Below are positions 28,924 through 38,026 of a DNA stretch of 60,333 bases, one piece after another. The DNA lies in NCBI GenBank assembly GCA_003280245.1, contig QCFN01000005.1, positions 1 to 60,333 of the forward strand. Direction: 5' to 3'. This DNA is from Prochlorococcus sp. AG-363-J23. GTDB lineage: Bacteria > Cyanobacteriota > Cyanobacteriia > PCC-6307 > Cyanobiaceae. Within the stretch, counting starts at the first letter, position 1. Each line of letters opens with the position of its first letter. A model generated the notes under the pieces. It did not search any database. It saw only the letters and a program-made list of their open reading frames with translations, and was not told where the DNA came from. The position numbers were made by a program, and so were the translations under genes.

Positions 28924-29985
28924 TTACTCAAGCTCCACCATCCAAGTCAGATAGTCTCCGGCATGGAAAGGAACAAGTTGTTCGACTAGATCACCTCTCG
29001 GATTTCTAATCTCAATAGTATCTCTTACTAAATGCCTAGTCTTTATTAAGCTTATCGTTTTAGTATTTAGGGACAATCCATAAAAATCTGCCCCATTTTT
29101 ACTCGCAAAAGATTCAAGTTTATCTATAGCCCCCTCCTCCTCAAAAACTTCTGCATAACTCTCCAAGGCATGAAGCGCGTTAAAAATACCAGCACACCCA
29201 CATGCATTTTCTTTAGCACTTCTTACATGTGGTGCCGAGTCAGTGCCAAGAAAGAAAGAAGATTTTCCACTAGTCGCAGCTCTTCGTAAAGCAAGGCGGT
29301 GATGTTCTCTTTTAGCAACTGGAAGACAATAAAAGTCACTTCTAAGTCCACCATTGAAAATTGCATTGCGATTAATATGCAAATGGTGGGGAGTAATAGT
29401 GGCCCCAAGTTTGGAATGACTAGCTTCTACAAATTGAACAGCTTCTTCCGTAGTTATATGCTCTAAAACAACTCGAAGATCAGGAAAATCTCTTATTAAT
29501 GGTTCCAGGTACCTCTCAATAAATATCTTTTCTCTATCAAAGATGTCAACCTCTATATCATTAATTTCACCATGAATTAGCAAAGGCATACCAATTCTTT
29601 CCATGGTTTCCCATAAAGAATTAATAGCCCTTATGTCAGTAACACCATCATTAGAATTAGTTGTAGAGTTGGCCGGATAAAGTTTAGCCGCAGTAAAAAC
29701 CCCCTGAAGAAAACCAGCCTCTAAGACCTTAGGAGAAATCTCATCAGTTAAATAAGCAGTCATGAGAGGTGTAAATGCAATCCCCGGTGGGACAGCATTC
29801 ATGATTCTCTGACGGTATTTCAAGGCTTGATCAACACTCGTAATAGGAGGGTGAAGATTAGGCATTACAATTGCCCTTCCAAATACTCGAGCTGTTATTG
29901 AAGCAACAGCAGAAAGAATTTCACCATCTCTAAGATGAACATGCCAGTCATCAGGCTGGATTATGGTCAATCTGTCAATAGACAC
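28924..29985 (-). CDS. pyrC: Dihydroorotase
   Basis: Zinc amidohydrolase closing the dihydroorotate ring in pyrimidine synthesis; the PyrC class I-like (E. coli type) enzyme. It has metal-binding PDDWHVHLRDG at the N-terminus, TAAKLYPANSTTNS with the bridging Lys, LLIHGEI, VLEHITTEEA and FFLGTDSAPH. I prefer the GTG at 29985 (353 residues), because the E. coli-type protein begins about ten residues before the metal motif. An in-frame ATG at 30051 adds 22 residues without family resemblance. Confidence 0.94.
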   Translation of the reverse strand: MSIDRLTIIQPDDWHVHLRDGEILSAVASITARVFGRAIVMPNLHPPITSVDQALKYRQRIMNAVPPGIAFTPLMTAYLTDEISPKVLEAGFLQGVFTAAKLYPANSTTNSNDGVTDIRAINSLWETMERIGMPLLIHGEINDIEVDIFDREKIFIERYLEPLIRDFPDLRVVLEHITTEEAVQFVEASHSKLGATITPHHLHINRNAIFNGGLRSDFYCLPVAKREHHRLALRRAATSGKSSFFLGTDSAPHVRSAKENACGCAGIFNALHALESYAEVFEEEGAIDKLESFASKNGADFYGLSLNTKTISLIKTRHLVRDTIEIRNPRGDLVEQLVPFHAGDYLTWMVELE

Positions 29986-30334
29986 TTCAAAGGAATCGCC
30001 CTTACAAGAGGATTTTAATAAGTTGAGCTCAAAGGAAGCAAGGGCCCACACTTACTCCTAAAAGTCCCGAAATTCAACTTCATCTCTCTAACAACCACTA
30101 TTTAAAAAAAAGCAGCATCACAAATAAAGTGAAAATCATAAAATTATCACTAAGTCTATTTACTATGATCTGGATTTAAGTAAAGAGACTACAAAGAACG
30201 ATAAAATAGTTGAGAGGAATTTAAAATCTTTCTCAAACTATAAAAGTCTCTATGAAAATGAAACCCCACTTTTCTGTAATTCCAAGGGAAGGATCCTTTT
30301 CAAAAAAGTAAAGATGATCAATTTCTAAACTCGC
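29986..30334. other. Divergent promoter region of pyrC and the cation exchanger gene
   Basis: AT-rich and without a convincing gene. It must hold the promoters for both flanking, divergently transcribed genes. I could not place -10/-35 boxes with confidence. The right-most 66 bases at the pyrC side are an open in-frame extension of pyrC. Confidence 0.4.
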
Positions 30335-31435
30335 ATGCCAACATTTATTCTTTCAATCCTAGAAGTACTTTTAGGAATAGTGCTCTTATTTTTCGGAGGC
30401 GAGTTATTCGTTCAAGGATCAGTTGCTATTGCTTTGATTTTTGGAATACCTCAGCTTGTAATAGGTCTCACGGTTGTATCATTAGGAACTAGTGCTCCGG
30501 AGTTATTTGTAAGTCTTCGCTCAGTTATTGCTGGATCTGATGCATTAGCTGTTAGCAATGTTATAGGCAGCAATATATTCAATGTAATGGTAGTACTTGG
30601 CAGCAGTGCACTAGTACTACCCCTCAAGGTAGAAAGTCGCCTAGTACGTAGAGACGTTCCTGTTCTTTTAGCCGTTTCAACAGCAGTTTGGGGGATGGCC
30701 TCCACAGGTCGCTTAACTTGGCAATCAGGATTGGCCCTCTTCGTTGCTTTAATCATTAACTCAGTTTGGGAAATACGAACTGCCCGAGAAGAGCCTGAAG
30801 AGGTAGAAGATGCAGAGCCTGAAATTAAAAAGGAATCTGCAAATTTAGGATTCTCAAAAGCAACTTTTTTTCTTTTAAGCGGAATTCTAGTATTAACTAT
30901 TGGTTCAAATTTACTTGTTAGTGGTGCCAGCTCAACCGCAACATTTCTAGGAGTTAGTGAAGCCGTAATCGGTCTTACTATTGTTTCTGCAGGGACATCA
31001 ATGCCAGAGCTGATCACCTCATTGGTAGCAGCTTTGAAAGGAAGAACAGATCTAGCAATTGGGAATGTTGTAGGCAGCAGTTTATTAAACCAACTTCTGG
31101 TTCTGGGAAGTAGCGCTATCGCATCAGGTATTAATGGCCTAACAGTTGAAAAAATACTTATTCAGAAAGATTTACCAATAATGGTACTAACTACTCTGGC
31201 TTGTATGCCAATTTTCTGGACGAGAGGACGAATTAGCCGGGTAGAAGGTGGAATTCTTCTGACTCTTTATCTCTTATACCTAATAGATCAAGTCCTTCCT
31301 GAAACTCTACCTACTTGGCAAGACGAATTTAGATTGATAATTATATGTATAATTATTCCATCAGTAATTATTTTAATGTCCATTCAAATGTTAATTTACT
31401 GGAAACATTTGAAAAGAACCTCCAATAAAAATTAG
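30335..31435 (+). CDS. Calcium/sodium:cation exchanger family protein (CaCA, YrbG-like)
   Basis: A 366-residue inner-membrane antiporter with ten or more hydrophobic segments. The two inverted alpha-repeats are clear: VSLGTSAPELFVSL with SNVIGSNIFN in the first half and VSAGTSMPELITSL with GNVVGSSLLN in the second. An acidic cytosolic loop (EEPEEVEDAEPEIKKE) lies between. The probable role is Na+/Ca2+ or Ca2+/H+ exchange; the ion is not determined. Confidence 0.93.
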   Translation: MPTFILSILEVLLGIVLLFFGGELFVQGSVAIALIFGIPQLVIGLTVVSLGTSAPELFVSLRSVIAGSDALAVSNVIGSNIFNVMVVLGSSALVLPLKVESRLVRRDVPVLLAVSTAVWGMASTGRLTWQSGLALFVALIINSVWEIRTAREEPEEVEDAEPEIKKESANLGFSKATFFLLSGILVLTIGSNLLVSGASSTATFLGVSEAVIGLTIVSAGTSMPELITSLVAALKGRTDLAIGNVVGSSLLNQLLVLGSSAIASGINGLTVEKILIQKDLPIMVLTTLACMPIFWTRGRISRVEGGILLTLYLLYLIDQVLPETLPTWQDEFRLIIICIIIPSVIILMSIQMLIYWKHLKRTSNKN

Positions 31436-31473
31436 ATGAAATTTATAATATAAAATATTGTCCGCCAATAAGA

Positions 31474-32832
31474 TTAATTCATCGTCACAAATTCTTCTGA
31501 AATTGTAGGGTGGAGAGCCATTGTACTATCAAAATCCTTCTTGGTTGCTCCCATTTGCAGAGCAATAGCTGCCATTTGAATAATTTCCGCAGAATGCTCA
31601 CCAAGCATATGGCAACCAATTATCCTTTCCGAGTCTTTATCAACTAATAGTTTCAAGAAGCAACTTGGACCTTGCTTCGACAAAGCATGTGACATTGGCC
31701 TAAATTTTGTTCTATGTATATCAAGATTTTCCTTCCCATAAGCTTGTATTGCCTCCTCCTCTGAAAGCCCTACCATAGCAATTTCAGGCTGACTAAATAC
31801 AGCCTTAGGCACAAAATCATAATTCACATTCCTAGGTTTGTTTCCATAAAATCTATCTGAAAATACGCGTCCCTCTTCAATTGCAACAGGGGTTAGATTT
31901 ATTCGATCAGTAACATCTCCTATAGCAAATATTCCTTGGGAATTTGTCATATTATTGGAATCTACTGAGATTTTCCCATTCAAAGTCAAAACCCCTGCAT
32001 CTTTTAAATTTAGTCCATCAATAAAAGGCCTCCTACCTGTCGCAAGAAGAATTGCATTACATGAAAAATCTTCCCCAGAATCAATTTTAACGGAAAGTTC
32101 TCCATATTTACCATCAATCCTAACTGGATTACCCTCAAAAATAATACTAATATTTTTATTTTGCATTTCTTTTTGCAAAACAGATGAAACCTCCTTATCA
32201 AATCCTCTCAGAAGGTAATTTCGACGAACAATCTGAACAATCTTAACTCCAAGAGAATTCAAAATACATGCGAACTCACAAGCAATAAATCCTCCCCCAA
32301 CAATGACAATCTTTTCCGGGAAACTTTTTTGAATAAAAACATCATCACTTATCCAAGCTTTTTCTGATCCTGGTATATTAAGCCTAACAGGTTTACCTCC
32401 AACAGCTATCAAAATTCTTTTGGCTCTAATATTTTTAATGACCTTTTTGTGTTCATCTAATATAGAAATAGTATTAGAGTCACAAAATCTTCCCCAACCA
32501 TAAAAAAGCTCAACTCCGGACTTGGATAAAAAATTAACATGAAGTTCATTTAAACGTGACACTTCCTTTCTTACATTCTCCAACAACTTTTGAACGTTAA
32601 TTTGAGTATTAGAAAGATTTACACCAAAACTTTCTGCTTCATCTAAATTATCATAAAACTGAGAGCCATAAACCAGAAGTTTCTTAGGAACACAACCTCT
32701 AATTACACATGTACCACCCACCTTATCACCTTCAACAACTGCAACTCGGGCCCCATAAGAAGCAGCCCTCTTAGCAGCAGCCAAACCACCTGATCCAGCC
32801 CCTAAAACTATCAAGTCATATTCGTCTTTCAA
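31474..32832 (-). CDS. gor: Glutathione-disulfide reductase
   Basis: NADPH-dependent flavoenzyme of 452 residues. The FAD motif is GAGSGGLAAAKRAA, and the redox disulfide is C42-C47 in GGTCVIRGCVPKKL. The NAD(P) motif VGGGFIACEFACILNSLG is followed by a region (VRRNYLLRGFDKE) with arginines fitting NADPH. The C-terminal catalytic His-Glu pair is in MALHPTISEEFVT. A GST-like gene lies next to it on the other strand, so the region seems glutathione-related. Confidence 0.94.
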   Translation of the reverse strand: MKDEYDLIVLGAGSGGLAAAKRAASYGARVAVVEGDKVGGTCVIRGCVPKKLLVYGSQFYDNLDEAESFGVNLSNTQINVQKLLENVRKEVSRLNELHVNFLSKSGVELFYGWGRFCDSNTISILDEHKKVIKNIRAKRILIAVGGKPVRLNIPGSEKAWISDDVFIQKSFPEKIVIVGGGFIACEFACILNSLGVKIVQIVRRNYLLRGFDKEVSSVLQKEMQNKNISIIFEGNPVRIDGKYGELSVKIDSGEDFSCNAILLATGRRPFIDGLNLKDAGVLTLNGKISVDSNNMTNSQGIFAIGDVTDRINLTPVAIEEGRVFSDRFYGNKPRNVNYDFVPKAVFSQPEIAMVGLSEEEAIQAYGKENLDIHRTKFRPMSHALSKQGPSCFLKLLVDKDSERIIGCHMLGEHSAEIIQMAAIALQMGATKKDFDSTMALHPTISEEFVTMN

Positions 32833-33058
32833 AATAATTACCTCGAAATGAATACTACTAATTCTCGACTAATAAATTAAAAAAGTCTAGAAATTTTAGA
32901 AAATTTTCAATTGTATCTTCATAGATAATCATTGATTATCTAAATTTGTATGAAATACAAAGGAATATATATGGTTTTTATGACATAGTTTAGAATTAGG
33001 AGTGAAAGCAATCCAAGCGCAAGCCTTTTAGGTGAAAATTTAAATTCTAAAGTTTCCA

Positions 33059-34324
33059 ATGAAATTCCAACAAACTACAAACACTGCAATGAGCTGGGAA
33101 GAGTTGAGAGACTTAACTAAAGATATAGAAGAAAATCGAACGAATGGTCCCAACAACCCCCACAGCACATTAAGACTTTTTGGAAAATCAGAAGACGAGT
33201 TAAGAATTACTTTGTATAGAGATCATCATGCATGGTGCCCCTACTGTCAGAAAATCTGGCTTTGGCTTGAATGCAAAAGAATCCCGTATAAAATCAAAAA
33301 AGTAACCATGCGTTGCTATGGCCGAAAAGAATCGTGGTACACAAATAAAGTCCCATCAGGAATGCTTCCTGCATTAGAAATAGATGGCTTATTAATTACA
33401 GAGAGTGATTTGATTCTTCAAAAATTGGAGCAAGAGTTTGGCCCCTTAGGAAAGGATTTTAATAGCCCTGATTCTATAGCTTTAAGGAAAGTTGAAAGAA
33501 GACTTTTTCAAGCATGGTGTCAATGGTTATGTAATCCAATACAAACAACAAGTCACAATCAATCTGCCAAAAATAAAATTCTATTTATTTTTCAAGAAAT
33601 CGAAGATCAGTTGAAAGATTCTAAAGGTTACTGGCTCCTAGAAAATAGTTCGAACTCACAACCAAATCAAGAATTACCAGGAACTATTGATATTATTTTT
33701 ATACCTTTTTTGGAAAGAATAAATGCATCTCTAGCTTATTACAAAGGATTTAATCTTCGCAAAGAATATCCAAACATCAACAATTGGTTTAATTGTCTTG
33801 AAAAACTTGACGTTTATAGAGGAACCCAAGGAGATTTTCATACACATGCACATGACTTACCACCTCAATTGGGAGGTTGTTACTTATTCCCCTCAAGTGT
33901 CCAGCAAGAAATCAGCACTAGCATTAATTCTGGACAAGGCCTAGGAAAATTTGAAACTTCCTGGGAGCCAGAATCCAATTCTCAAGTAGAAAAAATTGCC
34001 CTTTATAGAGTGATTAAACATCATGAAAAGCTTTTAAGATTAAATCCTCTTGGTCCTAAAGATTTTGATCAACCATTAAGAGTGGCATTAACAAATATGA
34101 TAACCGAAGATCATTGTTCACCTAAAAAAAATACAGCGGCAGGACTCCGCTATCTAAGAGATCGCATCTCTGTACCGAGGGATATGCCCTTACTATCAGC
34201 AAGAAAATTACGTCAATCTCTTGAAAAATCAGCCTCTATGGATAGCAAAAAAGAAGGTCCTGCTCTCGCAATCCATAATCGCCTTGATCAAAATCCTGAA
34301 CCTTTTTTTAATTCATCGTCTTAA
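33059..34324 (+). CDS. Glutathione S-transferase-like protein with long C-terminal extension
   Basis: A 421-residue protein. Around residues 55-135 lies a thioredoxin-fold GST N-domain with the redox motif CPYC in HHAWCPYCQKIWLWLE, then VPSGMLPALEIDG with the cis-Pro loop, and ITESDLILQKLE. A GST C-domain of helices follows. The last 140 residues or so (from about FETSWEPESNSQ) form an unusual tail with conserved-looking RYLRDRISVPRDMPLLSA. It may be a glutathione-dependent reductase rather than a classical transferase. The start ATG gives MKFQQTTNTAMSWEE. Confidence 0.83.
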   Translation: MKFQQTTNTAMSWEELRDLTKDIEENRTNGPNNPHSTLRLFGKSEDELRITLYRDHHAWCPYCQKIWLWLECKRIPYKIKKVTMRCYGRKESWYTNKVPSGMLPALEIDGLLITESDLILQKLEQEFGPLGKDFNSPDSIALRKVERRLFQAWCQWLCNPIQTTSHNQSAKNKILFIFQEIEDQLKDSKGYWLLENSSNSQPNQELPGTIDIIFIPFLERINASLAYYKGFNLRKEYPNINNWFNCLEKLDVYRGTQGDFHTHAHDLPPQLGGCYLFPSSVQQEISTSINSGQGLGKFETSWEPESNSQVEKIALYRVIKHHEKLLRLNPLGPKDFDQPLRVALTNMITEDHCSPKKNTAAGLRYLRDRISVPRDMPLLSARKLRQSLEKSASMDSKKEGPALAIHNRLDQNPEPFFNSSS

Positions 34325-34374
34325 CAACCAATTAATAAAAACTAAATTACTCTATTTTAATCAAAGTGAATCGA

Positions 34375-35772
34375 CTATTTAGACTTTCTTGAATCAATTT
34401 GAAGAAGATCTTTTATTTTCTGAACTTGACTCGCAATCTGAGGATCACTAGAAAGTTTCTTCTCAACTTGTTCTATTGCATACATGACAGTGGTGTGATC
34501 TTTCCCTCCAAAAACATCACCAATTCTAGGTAAGCTCAGGTCAGTTCCTTGCCTCATTAAATACATTCCAACTTGACGGGCTTGACTAACTGGACGCCTC
34601 CTACTACTGCTTCTCATTTCATCAGGAGTAACTTCAAAAACTTCTGAGACCTTCTCTAAAACTTGCTTTGGAGTCACCTGAACACCTTGACTATTCGGAT
34701 CAAGCATTGGAGCTACCGATTCAACGGTCATTGGAAGACCTGTAATTGATGCAAAAGCTACGGCTCGAGTCAAAGCTCCTTCTAGCTCACGAATATTTGA
34801 AGTAAATCGACCAGCTATAAACTGGATTAAATCACGAGGAAGTCTCATTCGTTCCTGTTCAGCCTTCTTCTGAAGAATGGCCATTCGTGTTTCAAGATCT
34901 GGCGACTGAATATCCGCTATCAGCCCCATAGAGAACCTCGATATCAACCTCTCTTGAAGTCTTGGAATTTGACTAGGTGGCCTATCACTAGCGATAACAA
35001 TCTGCCTACCAGCCTCATGAAGCGCATTAAATGTATGGAAAAATTCTTCTTGAGTATATTCTTTTCCTTCTATAAATTGAATGTCGTCAATCAAAATTAA
35101 ATCGGCAGCACGATATCTATTACGAAAAGCCTGCATACCATCCTTTCTAATTGCCAATATCAAATCATTAGTAAAAGTTTCTGTCGAAACATATGTAACT
35201 TTCGCCGCTGGATCAATCTCCAATCGATAATGACCAATAGCTTGCATCAGATGTGTCTTCCCTAAACCCACACCTCCACAAATAAAAAGAGGATTAAACT
35301 CTCTGCCAGGGGACTCTGCAACAGCCAAAGCGGCTGCATGAGCCATTCGACTATTTGGACCAACCACAAATCTATTAAAAACATAACGACGATTCAGACC
35401 CGTTTTTTTCTGATTGACTTCAGGAGTAGATTCTTGCTGTAAAAGAGAAGGATTTGATCTAATAGGAACTTGATAACCTTGAGTTCCCCCAGAAAGGTCT
35501 TCTGACGAATCAAGCTTATTTTCTTGCTTAACTTGAACTATTACTTCAACCTTTTCTCCATAGATTTCATAAGCCACCTTTTCAATAGTTTGAACGTAAT
35601 TCTTTCGAAGCCAATCACTAGAAAAATCATTTGGAGCCAATAGCCTTAGTACTCCATCAGAAAATTCATCGCATACGGCTGGCCTAATCCAAGTTTCGAA
35701 GGTTGGTTTGCTTAAGTTGCTTTTCAGTGTTTGCTGAATCTTGCTCCAAAGCTCGCTTCCAGCCGAGGCCAC
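34375..35772 (-). CDS. dnaA: Chromosomal replication initiator protein DnaA
   Basis: An AAA+ initiator with the N-terminal domain I ([20 protein letters not shown]), Walker [14 protein letters not shown], Walker [13 protein letters not shown], sensor regions, and a C-terminal domain IV with the DNA-binding signature [18 protein letters not shown] chose GTG at 35772 (465 residues) with an AGGAA sequence shortly before it; the frame is open up to TTG 35817, which would add 15 residues. No origin features (dense DnaA boxes) flank the gene. Confidence 0.96.
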   Translation of the reverse strand: MASAGSELWSKIQQTLKSNLSKPTFETWIRPAVCDEFSDGVLRLLAPNDFSSDWLRKNYVQTIEKVAYEIYGEKVEVIVQVKQENKLDSSEDLSGGTQGYQVPIRSNPSLLQQESTPEVNQKKTGLNRRYVFNRFVVGPNSRMAHAAALAVAESPGREFNPLFICGGVGLGKTHLMQAIGHYRLEIDPAAKVTYVSTETFTNDLILAIRKDGMQAFRNRYRAADLILIDDIQFIEGKEYTQEEFFHTFNALHEAGRQIVIASDRPPSQIPRLQERLISRFSMGLIADIQSPDLETRMAILQKKAEQERMRLPRDLIQFIAGRFTSNIRELEGALTRAVAFASITGLPMTVESVAPMLDPNSQGVQVTPKQVLEKVSEVFEVTPDEMRSSSRRRPVSQARQVGMYLMRQGTDLSLPRIGDVFGGKDHTTVMYAIEQVEKKLSSDPQIASQVQKIKDLLQIDSRKSK

Positions 35773-36016
35773 ATCTTTTACTTCCTGGAAATTAAATTTT
35801 CGCACCTCCTGGACCAAGGTGATTAATTACTTCAAACCTGAAAACATAACTTCTTGCTCATTAAAAACGACTTAGCTTGCAAAGACAGTGAAGTTATTGA
35901 TTCAACAGCCTTCGCCAAGCAAAAATCATGAATCAATCGATACTTTCGCGCAAAGAAGAGTTACTTAAAATGATTTTCGTTTCCAGAAAAAAACCTCTAT
36001 ACCAAGGAAAGACTGA

Positions 36017-36661
36017 ATGTTTCGGCCAGCCCTTGTAGTTTTGAGCCGTTGGCCTGGCCCTGGGCGCTGCAAAACCCGCCTTGGGGCCAAAGTTGGCCAT
36101 GTAAAAGCCGCATGCATCCAAGATCAACTTCTAAGACATACACTTAGCGTGATAAAACCACTAGAAGAAAAATCTTTAGTTGAAATAAAGCTAGCAATTT
36201 CAGGAGTAGGTCCCCGTGCGGCATCAAGGCTTGCTAATTGTTATGGAATAAAAAAAATCACGAACCAAGGAGAAGGAAATTTAGGAATGCGGATGCGGCG
36301 TCAATTCCTAAAAGCACAAACAAACAAGTACCCAACTAAAAATCAAGGTCGTCCTACTATTTTAATTGGAACAGATGTTCCCACTCTGTGCGAAAGAGAC
36401 CTAATTGAAGCTATTATTGCCTTGAAAACTTCTGAAATGGTAATTGGCCCTGCAAGTGATGGAGGCTATTGGCTGATTGGACTTTCCCAAAGATTAGTTC
36501 ATCCTGTCATCACTTGGCCATTCAGCGATATTCCCTGGGGTACAAATTACGTACTAAATAAAACTCTTGCAAAGGCTAAGTCAGCCAAAGTATCAATAAA
36601 ATTAATTCAGGAGAAAAGCGATCTTGACCATATTGAAGACTTAAGCTCTTGGGCTGTATGA
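36017..36661 (+). CDS. TIGR04282-type glycosyltransferase-like protein (DUF2064)
   Basis: A 214-residue GT-A fold protein. The N-terminal VLSRWPGPGRCKTRLGAKVG and central ILIGTDVPTLCERDL, then GPASDGGYWLIGL, are the DUF2064/TIGR04282 signature (named after proposed arsenosugar biosynthesis glycosyltransferases). The DxD-like D of GTDVP is the likely metal/nucleotide ligand. Its stop overlaps the next ATG in ATGA form, so the two act together. The acceptor is unknown. Confidence 0.85.
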   Translation: MFRPALVVLSRWPGPGRCKTRLGAKVGHVKAACIQDQLLRHTLSVIKPLEEKSLVEIKLAISGVGPRAASRLANCYGIKKITNQGEGNLGMRMRRQFLKAQTNKYPTKNQGRPTILIGTDVPTLCERDLIEAIIALKTSEMVIGPASDGGYWLIGLSQRLVHPVITWPFSDIPWGTNYVLNKTLAKAKSAKVSIKLIQEKSDLDHIEDLSSWAV

Positions 36662-37359
36662 ACAATAAAATAACTCTAAGTATAATAATACCAACCCTTA
36701 ACGAAGCAGACAGATTGCCTTTACTATTAGCAGATATTTCTGTTTTAAAGTCAAATGTAGAAGTACTAATAATTGATGGAGGGAGCAAGGATGTAACCAT
36801 GGAAATTGCGAAGTTATCAGGAGCAAAGGCTATAAACTTTAATCGGGCAAATAGAGGGGCTCAACTGAATTATGGTGCCTCAATATCTAAAGGAGAATGG
36901 ATCCTCTTCCTTCATGCTGACAGCAGACTTCCAAATGAATGGACTAATTTTTTAAAACCTATTATTCAAAACCCAATAGAAGAAAATAATGCTTGGTACT
37001 TTGACTTTAAATTATCAGAAAAGGGCTTTTTAAACCGCTGCATGGAGTTTCTAGTTAATATTCGCAGCATCTGGCTTCAAAGGCCGTATGGGGATCAAGG
37101 TCTACTAATAAGAAAAGATTTGTATAATTCAATAGGTGGCTACAAAGATCTTCATATTATGGAAGATCTAGAATTTATTGAAAGAGTTTCGAAGACAATT
37201 AGGCTAAAAAGGATTGGAACATATATTTATACGAATTATCGCCAATGGAAAAAGCATGGAGTAATTAATCAGGCATGGACAAATCTTCTTCTTAGAAATG
37301 CATGGAGAAGAGGGGTTAAAGCAGAAATTCTCTCCAAGAAATACTACAAAAGCAAATAA
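36658..37359 (+). CDS. TIGR04283-type glycosyltransferase family 2 protein
   Basis: GT2-family transferase with the N-terminal LSIIIPTLNEADRLPLLL, VLIIDGGSKDVTMEIA, the DxD motif in ILFLHADSRLP and the GGYKDLHIMEDLEFIERV signature of the TIGR04283 group. The ATGA overlap with the upstream gene favours this ATG (MNNKIT) over an upstream start. There is no membrane segment. It is the usual partner of the TIGR04282 gene; the true sugar or lipid acceptor is not known here. Confidence 0.87.
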   Translation: MNNKITLSIIIPTLNEADRLPLLLADISVLKSNVEVLIIDGGSKDVTMEIAKLSGAKAINFNRANRGAQLNYGASISKGEWILFLHADSRLPNEWTNFLKPIIQNPIEENNAWYFDFKLSEKGFLNRCMEFLVNIRSIWLQRPYGDQGLLIRKDLYNSIGGYKDLHIMEDLEFIERVSKTIRLKRIGTYIYTNYRQWKKHGVINQAWTNLLLRNAWRRGVKAEILSKKYYKSK

Positions 37360-37459
37360 TATAAAAGCTTATACGTAATAAAAAAATCTCAATCATTAGC
37401 AAAGAGCATCAAAAGTTTATAAATAAACATCAAACAGTTGGCTTCAAAATGAAAATATT

Positions 37460-37966
37460 TTATTGAGTTGAATACCAAAATGCACAGCGATTACCAGAAG
37501 GCTCAAGCAACCATCCTTGCCGCAAATAAAAGTCAACCACTCCAGGATCTGCAAATAAAGTAACTTCCTCTATACCCATCTTGGATAATTCTTCAAGAAT
37601 GTAATTCATCAACTGCTTTCCTAAGCCTGTGCCCTGATAAAGAGGATGAACAGCAACATCCCAAACTGTGGCCTCCAAGACTCCATCGCCAGTACAACGA
37701 GCAAATCCAACCAATCGAGGAAACTTTGGATCATGTCTCCATAATCCAACCTTTAGAAGACTGTTTTCAAGTGCCCTTCTAACCCGACGAACTGGTCTTC
37801 TGCTCCAACCAACTGATGCAAGTAACTGTTCAAGCTCAACAAGGTCAAAAGGCTTGGCTTGACTAAAAACAAGAGAGACTTGATCGTTTGGAGAAGGACA
37901 CTGACGAGCACCCCTGCCATAAAGCTCTTCAAGTATTTCTGGCGTTAAGGAGCAGAAGCTAATCAA
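37460..37966 (-). CDS. GNAT family N-acetyltransferase
   Basis: A 168-residue protein. The C-terminal half holds the acetyl-CoA-binding motif A, VWDVAVHPLYQGTGLGKQLM (Q/RxxGxG/A type), followed by VTLFADPGVVDFYLRQGWLL. The N-terminal part is less characteristic. The frame starts with TTG (MISFCSLT); no better in-frame start is near. The substrate is unknown. Confidence 0.86.
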   Translation of the reverse strand: MISFCSLTPEILEELYGRGARQCPSPNDQVSLVFSQAKPFDLVELEQLLASVGWSRRPVRRVRRALENSLLKVGLWRHDPKFPRLVGFARCTGDGVLEATVWDVAVHPLYQGTGLGKQLMNYILEELSKMGIEEVTLFADPGVVDFYLRQGWLLEPSGNRCAFWYSTQ

Positions 37967-38026
37967 ACCTCTTAAATGAACTATTCTGATCCTGCCTCAC
38001 CACGATCACTTAGTCATCAAATTAAA

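Noticed and set aside
30451-31017. 188-codon minus-strand frame inside the cation exchanger gene
   Set aside because: Mirror of the coding strand with Ser/Thr-rich composition; the exchanger frame is certain.
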